The translations under genes were made by a program, and so were the position numbers. The notes under the pieces were generated by a model that saw only the letters and a list, made by a program, of their open reading frames with translations, ran no database searches and was not told the DNA's origin. A stretch of 64,000 nt of DNA from Atrina japonica (taxonomy: Eukaryota > Mollusca > Bivalvia > Pterioida > Pinnidae), in NCBI GenBank assembly GCA_030159075.1, contig BROG01000457.1, positions 62,001 to 126,000 on the forward strand, in the 5' to 3' direction. Of the stretch, positions 45,276-56,782 are shown in pieces (within the stretch, counting starts at the first letter, position 1; every line of letters starts with the position of its first letter).

Positions 45276-45359
45276 TTAGTTAGTTTAGTTAGTTAGTGAC
45301 TTAGATGGATGGATGTATGGAAGGATGGATAGATAGACAGACAGATGTATGGATGGATG
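43337..45359 (+). repeat. Direct tandem duplication, copy A (2,023 bp)
   Basis: From GACTGAATTTATTTTTACAT to the GATG/GATA microsatellite. Copy B follows without spacer at an offset of exactly 2,023. I counted about a dozen single-base differences over some 1,850 comparable bases. Contents: part of a fold-back element, a (GAT)n tract, a family-Y fold-back, small ORFs and a GATA tract at 45180-45290. Confidence 0.95.
43822..44122. mobile_element. Fold-back element, family Y, copy 2 (in duplicate A)
   Basis: GGACCTGGAGTCACCAAATT at the left and its partial complement ATTTGGTGACTTTGGGTCC at the right; ACTCGAGCTCGATTAA near the left resembles copy 1 at 20193. Repeated at 45845-46145. Confidence 0.65.
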
Positions 45360-47218
45360 GACTGAATTTATTTTTACATAAATGGACTGACAATAATTTG
45401 ATCCTCAGATATAATTGCTTTTTATTTCATGATCGATGCAAAGACACATACCGGAAATCGCTAGGGCTAACAAAGTTGTAGCGGCACAAGAAAAATTAGG
45501 ATCCTAAAACGGATTACGCACGAACACAAAAATGGTTTATAGTTATGTATTTCAATTAAAACCTATTCCCCATGATACAGCCGGATGATGATGACAATGA
45601 TGATGGTGACGACGTCATGATGATGATGATGATGATGATTATTATTATTTGACAAGTACTAAGTGATTAAAAACAAAAACACTTAAGGTTTTAACATTTA
45701 TTTATAGTTGTAGTGTTAAAAGAGAAATATATTATGTTGTGGAATCTTGTGTGCACTACTTATTGAGTCACTACAATTTTATCTCATGTAACCCAGACAA
45801 TATCGTGGAGGAAATCTTTCCTTTCAATGTGTTAATAGCATCCTGGACCTGGAATCACCAAATTTACTGAACACTCGAGCTCGATTAACTTGTTTATTAT
45901 TTTGAGATAAAAACAAAATATGTGCTGCAACCGGACATATTTTGTATATTTATAATGATGAAAATTGCTGATTTGAAGGGAACTTAAGAAACATACAAAG
46001 ATAGTTTGAGTACATACCCAGCATCTTCCTTAATTTTTATGGGAAAATCATAAATCTTATCCAGGTTTTATGTGAATGAAAAGAAAAAATGTAGTCAAAG
46101 TAATAGAATATAATTTCAGCTTGATTATTTGGTGACTTTGGGTCCATGTGGTTCAATCAATATGGAAATATTTAGTTATTACTATACTTTCATAAGAACA
46201 GTTATGAAAACAAAACCTTCAAATTGGTACTACATTACAAGTACAAAGCACAAGTAAATCTACTTGGTTTTAAGTATAGTAATCTTAAAATTTGTTTCAA
46301 GACAATAATTCAAGCAATTACAGATTATCATTAAAAATGTACATTTCATGTTTTTTTAACGAACGTTGATAAACATATAAAACATTCATAAAATAGACAA
46401 TTATGCGCGATTAATTTACAAAACTGCTTTATAAACAGTAAATGGACAATGTACCTTGATATTTGGATACAATTGCAATTTTCTGAATAAACCTTTTTTA
46501 CGATAACTGCGCTCTTATAAATTTCACCTGCGCACAAACAGTTCCTGATGGCAGCAAGGAGTTTTTTGCCCAAAACATTTCGTATCCAAGCAAACCCTAC
46601 CTACTGAAAGACAAATCGTACCCTGTGTGTGATTTGTCCTTCATTGGGCACAATTTGTTTTTGGTACGAAACTCCCTGATGCCGTCCGGAAGTTTCGATG
46701 GACAGATGAAATTCGTAGGAACACGGTTATCGTGAAAAGGTCTATATGCTGTATACATAATTATGATTACATTTACGAGCAACTAAACTTGGCAAATATT
46801 CCGGCTATTATCAAGAAACGAAATTGAATATTTAAATCAATTAGCCTAATACATATATATGTTTTTATAAATGATGAAAGGAATGAATTTCAGCTTTTGC
46901 AAAATGATAATTTTGAATTAAATCTGTATCATTCAAATCTTGCTTGGGTTATTCATACGCATAAAAATAAAAACAAACTTACTTATTTAATATATTTACA
47001 TCGTAAAATGTATTTTAACAATAAAATATTTTATCACAGATTTAGGCTAAGAAAATTGTTTTGAATATAACAAATGTATCAATAGTGACAAAGAAGTTTG
47101 AACAACATTTACAATTACAAAGAAAAGCGTTCCATCACATACTGCACACTGATAAAGTCAAAACAAAGTATTACGTGTTTCTAAAAGTATTCCAGGATAG
47201 ATAGATAGATAGAGAGAG

Positions 47219-47289
<71 letters not shown>

Positions 47290-47407
47290 GATTGATAGAT
47301 AGATAGATAGATAGATAGACAGATAGTTAGTTTAGTTAGTTAGTGACTTAGATGGATGGATGTATGGAAGGATGGATAGATAGACAGACAGATGTATGGA
47401 TGGATGG
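45360..47407 (+). repeat. Direct tandem duplication, copy B
   Basis: Same order as copy A, ending at GTATGGATGGATGG after a longer GATA tract, hence about 25 bases longer. Both copies carry a 75-codon minus-strand ORF (44323-44550 and 46346-46573) with two to three amino-acid differences; copy B alone keeps a 61-codon ORF at 46597-46782 open where A has a stop. Confidence 0.95.
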
Positions 47408-48289
47408 ATAGATAGATAGATGGGTGGACATAGACTAACTGACACACACACACAGACAAACAGATAGATAGATAGATAGCTGACATCTGATATCGTATAC
47501 AATTTTGGCATTGCCATATCATAATATAGGTTCAAACATAGTGTAAATAATGAGATAATGTCTTATATTTGTATAGAAATAAAAATTAACAAGCCGTATT
47601 GCATCAATGGTTATGCTTATTTTAAACTTGCATTTCAAAATTGATGTACAATTCGTATATAAAACAAATTCAACAAATTATATATTACAACTGTTTTGTA
47701 TACTTTCAGCCCAATGCTATGTTAATACTGATTAATATTTTTAAACACATGCGTGTGTGTCTGTGCGCGTGCGTGCGTGTGTGTGATCGAGTAACTGGTT
47801 AACCAAGCACTACACAGAAGGTCCAGTTGTTTAATACCAAAATGAGTACTCGGATATTCGAAATGATGAAAAATTACACCTATCAGTTTGTAATTTTGAT
47901 ATATTAAAACTTAGAATAAAATAACATCTCTTTCTTTTTTTAACACAATCGGTATATAAAACCTGTCGCTTGGCTGCTTACAGATAGTTTGCTTGTATCT
48001 TACATCTGACAGATATTGTTTTCAGTATTATAAAATGTTTTCAGCATATAACAGCACCGTGCCAAAAGTCAAATGTAGCCATTTTACCATAGATTTCTAT
48101 GTCAAATCCGCGCTTTTCAATTTCCTGTCACAAAGTAATGCTTGTGTCAATTTTTGTCAAAATTCACATATTTATAATAAAATGTATTCATTATCATCTG
48201 ATAATAGTTTGAAACTTTATTTCTGAGAAGCAACATTTTATCTTTACAGTTATCTTTGTTGTTGTTGTTGTTGTTGACACCGTTTACTA
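47408..48289. other. No gene recognised
   Basis: GATA and CACA tracts to 47480, a GTGTGCG tract near 47755-47785, otherwise AT-rich without supported features. Confidence 0.45.
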
Positions 48290-48516
48290 TTACTGTATGT
48301 GTATTTGAATTAACGCACTCATATTTTAGCGCTCTGATGGGGGGTATAGACTTATTAGCGCAATCTTAAATTCGCGCAATTAATTTCATTAGCTTTGTCG
48401 TGTATACAGAATGACAGGATGGAGAAGTTTTAGCGCTGCCCTTGAATTAGTCCATTGACTTAAGCGCGAAAGGCGCTAAAATTAGAATACCGCTAAAATA
48501 AGTACACGTACAGTAA
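48290..48516. mobile_element. MITE with TTACTGTAYGTGTA ends
   Basis: Left TTACTGTATGTGTATTT, right AAGTACACGTACAGTAA, with subterminal TTTTAGCGC and GCGCTAAAA also inverted. CTA lies on both sides (48287-48289 and 48517-48519), a 3-bp duplication as in PIF/Harbinger-type elements. Confidence 0.75.
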
Positions 48517-48936
48517 CTAAGATGGAAATGAAGCTGTAAATTTCGCATGTGATTTACAAAAACTTGCAGTTTTCATAAAAGGAAACTTAAACATTCCAAA
48601 CCAATTTAAAAAGATAGCAAATAGACTTCCACAAAAATGCGCAAAGTTCATAAGATTTCACTGAGTACATAAGTCAGGCTAATTTTTTCTAAAAAGTTGA
48701 TTTAGCATAGACACAGTTATAAAAATAACTTTAGTTGACTCAATTTTGTCACGATGCTGTATAATGTCCTCGGTAATTATTATATTCAGATAAATTTATC
48801 TTTTATGGTTAAACTAAGAAATAGATGAAAAATATATTAGCACGAGACTCTAGTCTATACTAGGGAACAGACTACTGAACCTCTTAATATTCAGGTAGTG
48901 ATAGGTTTATGTCCGCTGAATTTGCCCTCATTTTGC
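48517..48936. other. No gene recognised
   Basis: AT-rich; no supported feature. Confidence 0.4.
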
Positions 48937-49221
48937 ATACTCAGTCGGTAACGCGCTCGACTCTGGATCGTGAGGTCTTGAGTTCGAGACCCGCCGGCGG
49001 CAGTTTGGTCTCTTTTGTCTTTCGGATGAGATAATAAAAACTGGAGGTCCCGTGTCACAGTAGGTGTCGGCACGTTAAAGAACCCTCACTGCTCAATGGC
49101 CGTAAGTACCGAGTATAGGCCAAAATTTGTAGCCCTTCGCCGGCATTTGGTGACGTCTCCATATGAGTGAAATATTATTGAGTGAGACGTTAAACAACAA
49201 TAAACAAACAAATAAACAAAT
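48937..49221 (+). mobile_element. SINE family 1, head shortened
   Basis: Starts within the A box (CTCAGTCGGTAACGCGC), B box GAGTTCGAGACC, full body and an ACAAACAAATAAAC tail. Confidence 0.88.
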
Positions 49222-49649
49222 CGTTTTGCATAATAATGATAATAAAGCTATCACTGTGATACTTTTGAAAAGTCAACTGGGGTCTTATATAGTGTTTGGA
49301 ATCTATGGAAATGTAAAGTTTTCCTGTAGGAACATACCCATTTCTTCCAGTATTTGTATGGTTTATGTTTTCTGAATCCAACTCATTAAGAGGGATGACC
49401 GATGTGATATCTTGGAAATACGAAGAGTGTAAGGGAACTAGAAAATACTAGTGCCTTTCCAGATTGCTAAATATCACAAAGTTTTTGAAGCACATCACCT
49501 AACATTTAATCGGATTACTGATTTGTTATTGATAAAAACTGTAAACTTTTGGGTAGAGGGGACATCACTTAAATAATATATGATATCCCTCCCTTCCTTT
49601 GAAAAGAATCCTGGACCTGACTTGTATCTATTGCTTCGATCCGACGTTT
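49222..49649. other. Probable 3' flank of gene B
   Basis: No separate gene; lies downstream of the gene B stop. No AATAAA stands out on the minus strand before the SINE. Confidence 0.4.
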
Positions 49650-51735
49650 TCACACTTTCTGATTGGTATTATCTGATCTTGATGTATATTGTGCAAGCAC
49701 AGAATCAATTGATCCAATACTTCCGTCGGACTCGTCCGATTTACCTGTAGATGTACGTAATGGCAGTGTTTGTGATATTGTTTCGGCTGATTGTGTTAAA
49801 TGTTCTTTTTTGTGTTTCTCTGGTGACTTTTCAGTCGAGTCCATTTTAAGTGACGACAAAGTATTGCGTTTTTTCCTCTTCTTCTTCTTTTTCTTTTCCT
49901 GTGGCTCATTTTCTTCATTTAATAAACTGTGATTGGAAGACCTGATGGATCCTCTGGAATTATTGATTAAAGTAAGACAGTAATCGATTCTTTGATGTTA
50001 TATCTTAATATGTAGAAATGGCTTTGTTTATATTAATGAGAGAACATTTTATTACGTACTTCAATATGATGATGATAATGATGATGATGATGATGATGAT
50101 GATAATGATGATGCATAACAAGACCATGTATAAGACCATCATTAACAGCTGCAGTAGCATCATCATCATCGTGATCGCCATCATCATCATCAACATCATC
50201 ATCATTATCGATTTAAAATATTATCAACATAATATCAAAGTTATAGCTCTGCAAAAAGTAGTCAAATATTCAAGACGATCGTTTTCGTTGAATTCAAATT
50301 TAATATAGATGTTGAGGTCTGTAACAGAACGTGGTACCATACAAAGTACAAAAATAATCTAAGTGCATTCCCAAATCCGTCTATGAGTAGACACTGTAAA
50401 AAGATGTACATCTTAGCTTTTGAGGAGTTTAGAATTTAAACGTTGTTATCCATTCTAAATATTACATTAGTAGAAAATAGTCAGTAGTTAAAAAATACCA
50501 ATTACTTGCTTTATGGTTTCCTGGACTAAGGCTGTCCACCAGCAATGATAACGTCCTAGTGGTTGTAAATATTATAAACATAATACCAAAGTTATATTTT
50601 GCAAAACGAAGGTCAAAACAAATTATCAAGACTATCATTTCTGTTAATAAAACGGCATCAGGTCAGCTCTAATTCAATATAGATGTTAAGTTCCGAAACA
50701 GGAAGTAGTATCATACAAGGCCAAAACATAACCTAAATGTACTTCAAAAACCGTGCTGTGAGTAACCACTGTAAATTGAATGATGATTTTAGAATTTAAA
50801 CGGTGCTATCCATTCGAAATATTACTGTAGTATAAACAATTTGTGTGTTACAAGCTTCTAACTTACCCAGACATATCAAGATCGTCCCGAGCAATCACTA
50901 TCTCATCGTTTGTTTCGCTGTCCTTGTTATGTATTTTCTTATCCTCACAATCACTGGCCTTGTTGACAACACCAGACTCTGTCTTTACTTCTTCCTCACC
51001 TTCCTCTTCAGTTTTTTGTTTCCTTTTGCGCCTTTTTCGTTTCTTCTTTCTCCAAACTTGAATATCATTTAATGATGGTGGACAATTGTTGGGCTCATCA
51101 ATTGGTTCTATCTGCTCATTACTATTACTACACAGTGGCCGAGGACTAATCGGTGGCAAATGTCCTCTTCTTGGAGTCATTGGCAATTGTGTGTCCAACA
51201 TTGAACTACACATGTTATTGTCCTCTACTTCCGGTAAGGGAATGGTAGACTCAGTCTCACATTCTTGTGTCACTTGGCTTCTAGTAACATCCCTGACTTG
51301 AGCCAAAGACATCTGTCTTTCGTTTTGAATTTTTGTGAAAGGATCGGCACCGGTATTTGAACTTTCACGCGATTGTTTAGATGATCTTTCTCTTTTAAAG
51401 ATTTTATCCATACGATTTTTTCTTGAATGTGATGAATGACTAAGCATAGAAGGGGTGGGTGATAGATGGCGTTCAAGGTCAGGGTTTAAGAATGGCTTCC
51501 AAAAATATCTTAGAAAACATCCCAAAATTATTAGAAAAACAGCCAGAACTAATAAAAGTAGTCCGGTGATATGCATGGCACTGTAGCGTGGAAATGACGT
51601 ATCATCACTGTATGCAACGAAGGTAATAGTTAATCCTGGTACTGTCAGTGGTATTGCAAATGTTATCATACAAGGACCAACCATACTTTTAATTTGGTCT
51701 TTCCAATATTTTTTCCTCTCCTCCGTCTGTGCCAT
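49650..51735 (-). CDS. Gene B: membrane-hairpin protein with long basic/Ser-rich tail, two coding exons
   Basis: Exon 1 spans 51735-50867, ending TCTGG before a consensus donor GTAAGT; exon 2 is 49953-49650 after an AG (TTCCAG). An alternative in-frame acceptor lies 12 bases further in. The join keeps phase 2 and gives 390 residues. The ATG has a strong context (AAAATGG) with an in-frame stop upstream. Residues about 18-42 (VGPCMITFAIPLTVPGLTIT) and 52-76 (ITGLLLLVLAVFLIILGCFL) form a hairpin with basic residues on both outer sides, so both ends are probably cytoplasmic. The tail has Ser/Pro-rich stretches, WRKKKRKRRKRKQK followed by acidic EEEGEEE, and, in exon 2, a KKKKKKRKKR cluster. These lysine clusters could bind acidic lipids or act in nuclear targeting. 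Paralogous in pattern to gene C. Function unknown. Confidence 0.7.
50063..50208. repeat. (GAT)n and (ATC)n tracts
   Basis: GATGAT runs at 50063-50115 and complementary ATCATC runs at 50158-50208 could pair as a hairpin; the apparent ORFs are repeat artefacts. Confidence 0.85.
50220..50842 (+). repeat. Dispersed repeat W, two units, inside gene B intron
   Basis: CATAATATCAAAGTTATAGC, CGTCTATGAGTAGACACTGT, CCACCAGCAATGATAACG then a second unit from ATTATAAACATAATACCAAA to TTACTGTAGTATAAACAATT. Confidence 0.75.
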
Positions 51736-52961
51736 TTTGCGGCTTCTTTTGTTCTATTTCTCAACTGTAATTTAAAGATTAAATATTTTGAACAAAAAGA
51801 CATTAATCAATAAAATTTCTGTTATTAAATGTATTACATTTCTAAAATAAATTGTTAGAAAAATGCCCCTTTAATCAGCAAAAGTTCGAGCCGATTTCCA
51901 ATGTATTTTTTAGGTTTGCATATTTACATTACAGAAATATATTGGTGTGTCCCTGGTGCATTAAATGTCACTTTCTTCATCACCATTCAAACTGAACACG
52001 ATTACATAACCGAAATATTGCTAAGTATGGTGAATATATTTCGAGGTTTGCTTTAAAACTGGTAAGGCCAAAATACTTATTACATTTCTTTCTTCGAAGC
52101 ATGGTGATTTAATATATATTTACCTTACTTGATGCAAAACCTACATCAAATCAGTCACTATAACATTACCTAATGTTATTTTCACTTCGATTTCATTTGG
52201 TAATCCCCCACGAGAACGGAAATTACTGCACTATTTCCATAATGTCGGACATCGTTTGTAAAACTTTAACTATCCGTTCAGGTTGAAGGACTGCGCACTT
52301 CATTAAACAATAGGCGAGTTGGATAATTCGATCAGTCTTACCATTGCTTGCTTCTTTCAATAAATAATTGATCAAGTGTTAGACCCAGAGGTGTGAAAGT
52401 CTGTTGTACTTACCTGGAAGAAACGAACATTTTTGTTTTAACATACATGATATATGGAAATTACACCAGAATCAAAGTGTTCATTTGCTAGCATCCGTTA
52501 TTTTGTATATATCGACGGTGGTTCATCCCTGGTTAGTGACGTCTCCATATAAGTGATTTTTTCATAATGACATGAAATCAACAATAAAACAAAATAATTG
52601 GTTTCTGTTTAACAGCACGTTCCCAATTAGACAATACAATAGACATCAGTAAAATAGCTGAGTAAAAAGATCAAAATCATATAAATAAAAGCTAACGCTC
52701 TTACTCTGCACGAGCTCATTTTCATTTTATCGAACTGATTAATTGGTAATATTTGAGGAAAAACATTTGTATCTTCCCAACGTTTTTTTTCTACATGACC
52801 TTGTTTATGATTTAATAAATTTAAAAAAAATAGTAATGATGCATCTATCTAATGAAATATCGATGATGGAGCTATGGAATTTACTTTAGCTAATTATTCA
52901 TCTATAGAATTGATCATAATTGATAATACCATCCTGAGAATGGAAATTTTATATATTTTAT
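51736..52961. other. 5' flank of gene B; no other gene recognised
   Basis: An AATTACAG site 25 bases upstream of the ATG could be an acceptor for a 5' UTR exon. A SINE-like end (GGTTAGTGACGTCTCCATAT) lies at 52533-52600. Otherwise AT-rich. Confidence 0.4.
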
Positions 52962-53307
52962 TTTAAAGGGACATTACCTGTGGACTTTTTTTTTTAAAAA
53001 AAACCTGTTCTTTCTTTTTTACTACTTAGATTAATGTACAATAACAATAAAGAGATATACACAGGCATAAAAATTCTTAAATTCCAAAAATTGCCTGAGA
53101 AACACAGTTTGGCAATTATTCGTTTGCAAATAATTAATTCAACCTCAATATTTTTATATGATACATGGACTTGACTTTATCTTCATAATATATATAGGAA
53201 TATAAGAATGTTTATGTCTGTGTGTAGCTCTTATTTGTTATTGTACATCAATCTAAGTAGTATAAAATTAAATATTTTTAGGAATACAAGGCTAATATCC
53301 TTTTAAA
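52962..53307. mobile_element. MITE with TTTAAAGGGRCA ends, copy 2
   Basis: Left TTTAAAGGGACATTACCTGT, right CTAATATCCTTTTAAA; TTAGATTAATGTACAATAAC pairs with TTGTTATTGTACATCAATCT inside. Confidence 0.65.
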
Positions 53308-54667
53308 GTACTGTTTCACAAAATTTCCCAAAACATTTGTTTACTTTTTCTATCATATGATATCTTTTTAGCATTGTCTTAAAAACCGCATGATCAATTT
53401 TGGCATATGAGTTGAAAATGAAATTTACATCTAAATATGGTGTAATCAGTTTAAACACCTCAAATCAAATAAAAAACATAAGTTTAAGCTAAAATAATAT
53501 TTCACCTGACACACGACTATCAATTCAAGAACACATTTAAAAAAGAGAATTTGGAATAAAATAGTTGAAAATTTTGTATTGATGAACCTTGAAGTACAAC
53601 TCTTTCAAGTCTCTTTAATTAACTTTGCTTATAGATCGAGAGATGTGTTCAGAAATTTATTTGTATTACTAGTTGAATGTGTATTCAGATCAAATATAGA
53701 ATGCCATTGTAAGCATAGTATACCCCACAGAACGACTATCAACATGGGTGGCCAGGTTAATATTGATCGCATTACAAGTTCGCACACTCCTAAACTACAA
53801 ATTTAATACAATCGATATCATGATGTACTGCAGTAAAAATTTTGAATATGTAATATTCAGCAGAATTAGGATAATCAAGACAAAATGCAAACAATACATT
53901 GGAGAAAAAATGTACTCATATATGACATTAATTGAGTTTTCTGTCAAAAATTAATTGGAATTATAGGAATCATTAGATAGCTGTTTCAGTAAATGGAATT
54001 TTCATCGTGTACTTTGGTAAAGTTAAAATTCATGATTATTATCATTATTACCTAAAATAATCTCAAAAACATTTTCATACAATACTTCCGTCCAACATGA
54101 CACATGTATTAAGTAAAGGTTTCAAGGCTCTATAAATACATCGCGTTGCTCGATTTTATGCAACAATATGCTTTATATATTTAATATAAATTGCCGTTTG
54201 CTAACTTTAACATTTCTGTACCTGTGTATGATGTATTCAAGCTTTCTTTCCGGTCTGTCTCGTCCGTTGTACCTTACAGTAAGTAGCAGTTGACATTTCC
54301 CAAAAGTTTCCTTTGCCGCCATATTGATTTATAAAGTTCTCGTCAGTAACAAAAAATTGTAATCATGCACTGCAAAGTAACCTTTGTATTTTGTCATGGC
54401 CACTCAACCATATCGACGAAAGGTAACTGCCATAGCGACGGAATAACAAAAGAAAAACGTCGATTTGTTCTTTTTTGTGAATGAAGGGAAATAACTGGAA
54501 GACACTTGAAGTGTTAAAGTGACAAAATGATGCATTATTAATAATATGCCAGTTTATGATATCTGATGATACAATTTTCACTTGGATAGTGATTTATTGA
54601 TGAATATTACATCAAATTCATCATCAAAGAAACAAAATGAGGTTCATATAAACAAAAATGTCGCTCT
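53308..54667. other. No gene recognised
   Basis: Short ORFs (up to 75 codons) without motifs; AT-rich. Confidence 0.4.
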
Positions 54668-54740
54668 GGGAGGTATAGTGCTAGAGCGTTCAAACCCGCA
54701 AACAGAAGATCAAGGTTACGGGTTAAATCATACCTTTGAT
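54668..54740 (+). mobile_element. Family-2 SINE head, degraded
   Basis: GGTATAGTGCTAGAGCGTTC (A-box region) and CAAACAGAAGATCAAGGTTA resemble the family head GGTCTAGCCATAGAGCATTC. Confidence 0.4.
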
Positions 54741-56599
54741 TAAATAAAAGTTGTTACTTTTCATCTGCCGAGATGACTTTGGGCAACCAATAGACACTGT
54801 ACCTCCACCTCCATAGAGTAAATTTAGTAGGGTATATTTTCCTGAAAACTCATCAAAAATGCTGCCAGCAAATGGAGATATGTAAACACCTTGGACAATG
54901 GGGCGGTAAAGAGTTTTGGATATAAAATCCAATACATTTAACAAAAATCCCTGAAAGCAGGAAAACTCAAGATATCCATCTTTTATTGTTTCTTTTTGTT
55001 ACTAAGTGATAAAAGCATGGCAGATATCTTAAATGATTATAATAAGTACATTAAACATTCTTTATTTTCCCAATGTGGAGTAAATCACTCTTTGAGACAG
55101 AAATCTTTAAATAATGTGTGTATTCATCTCATAATTCAGTGACATAGATAACTTTGTGCTGTTTACCTAATTATGTTTAAAATTACAAGTAAACAAATGC
55201 TACGATATTAAATTGATTAAATCATCTTTACGTTAAATACTTATTCATTTATTGAATAAACAAACTAGTGTAAAGGGCTTGCAAAATTTTGAAAAAAATC
55301 TGTTAATGTTGTTATGAATACATAATTAATATCATTATGTATTATAGTACTATTCACAAAATGTCAAGGATCCGAAGGGCTAATATACTGCCTATACTTC
55401 AGAATGTATGTAGGAGGGTGTACTTTAGAATGGTATTACTTGAAGTATCATTTATTAAATGATATATACATGTACTTCTAACAGAGTTGATATACTTTAA
55501 AAATTGTTCGATTCATCCAGCTTTCAGGTAATTCATTAAAGTCACATTTCGGAAAGTAATTTTCAAAATAAATGAACAATTAAGCAATTAATGAGTATTT
55601 GCATTTACTTTCGTCGTATATGGTAGCAAGATACGTTGACATTTTCACAGCAACACATCGATCTGTTTAACTACGTATTTCTCGTCGCTGTCGTCTGAAA
55701 TTTGGTCAGTTCCTTATCTGATCTATTATTTCCATTAATCAAGTTGTGTCTTGACATAATTGCATCCACTGGTTTCGTGAATTACAGGTACCTACTCCCG
55801 TGTATATGTCGTCCTGACTCAATTATGTATTCGTAAGAAACTATGATACGCTCGCTGATTGGCTGACGTTAAAACGGTCAAATGATATGACATTCCATAT
55901 AAGGAAAATCCAACTACTCTTTATATTGTCAGCCAATCAGTTATCTGAAACGAAGTAAGGCTATCCTTACATAGAATGTCCCAACACAACTTTATAATAT
56001 CTCGCTAACCGAAGAAATTTTATATTTCTACCAGAATTTCGTTAATAATTTTTTTTAATTCATTTTTCTGTTAGGAATGGATTTCTGTCGAAAATGTTGA
56101 ATACATCAATAACTTCCTCGGAATGTGACTTATTAAAAAAATCATCGGGTTAGATAATTAACATATTTAAGGGTTAAATGAAAGAACATTTCACAAGCTT
56201 TTATCTAACATCAAATTTACTCACCTAGGTTTAAAAGTTACTGCAATATGGTGTAGTATACATGTATATATAATTTGGTATACTTGAAAAATATGGTACC
56301 AAATTTTAAACGTCCCAACGTCAGAGTATTACAATTTTTAAAATGTTTCTGAGATAATATTGTTTGATTTTTTGTTTTCATATTTTCACCGATTTATGTT
56401 ACTTTTCTATGGTTTTGTCCCAGACTTCCTAAATGCCCCAACGGCCAAAGTGCTAACCTTGCTCATTTTCTAGCATTTCAATAAACCTTTTCCGAAAACA
56501 TACCCCAAAATTAATCTTTGAGGGGAAAAACATATTAGCTTTGGCATAAGAAGTTAAAGTTGCGTCGGTATCTTTCGATGTCTATTTTTTCATTTGGCT
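54741..56599. other. No gene recognised; small inverted repeat
   Basis: CTGATTGGCTGAC (55855-55867) and GTCAGCCAATCAG (55928-55940) are perfect inverted repeats about 60 bases apart. Otherwise AT-rich. Confidence 0.4.
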
Positions 56600-56715
56600 T
56601 CGGCCCGAAACTCCGGTCAAATTTTGCTGTACTTCACCTACAGTGATTGACGTCTCTATGAAAATGAAAAATTCTTAGCATAACGTAAAGCCATATAAAA
56701 CTGCTTTCTGCTGAA
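56600..56715 (+). mobile_element. SINE family 2 3' fragment
   Basis: GTACTTCACCTACAGTGATT, GACGTCTCTATGAAAATGAA and ATAACGTAAAGC match the family end. Confidence 0.5.
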
Positions 56716-56782
56716 CAATACGTTCCAGTACTAAAATACTATCAGCACATATTGCTGGGTAACAGTATATCGAAACAATATA

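Larger units (their letters stand above)
49954..50866 (-). other. Intron of gene B
   Basis: Bounded by GTAAGT (50866-50861) and an AG at 49954-49955. It contains GAT/ATC microsatellites at 50063-50115 and 50158-50208 and two units of dispersed repeat W. Confidence 0.6.

Noticed and set aside
51086..51301. Plus-strand ORF of 71 codons
   Set aside because: Antisense shadow of gene B exon 1.
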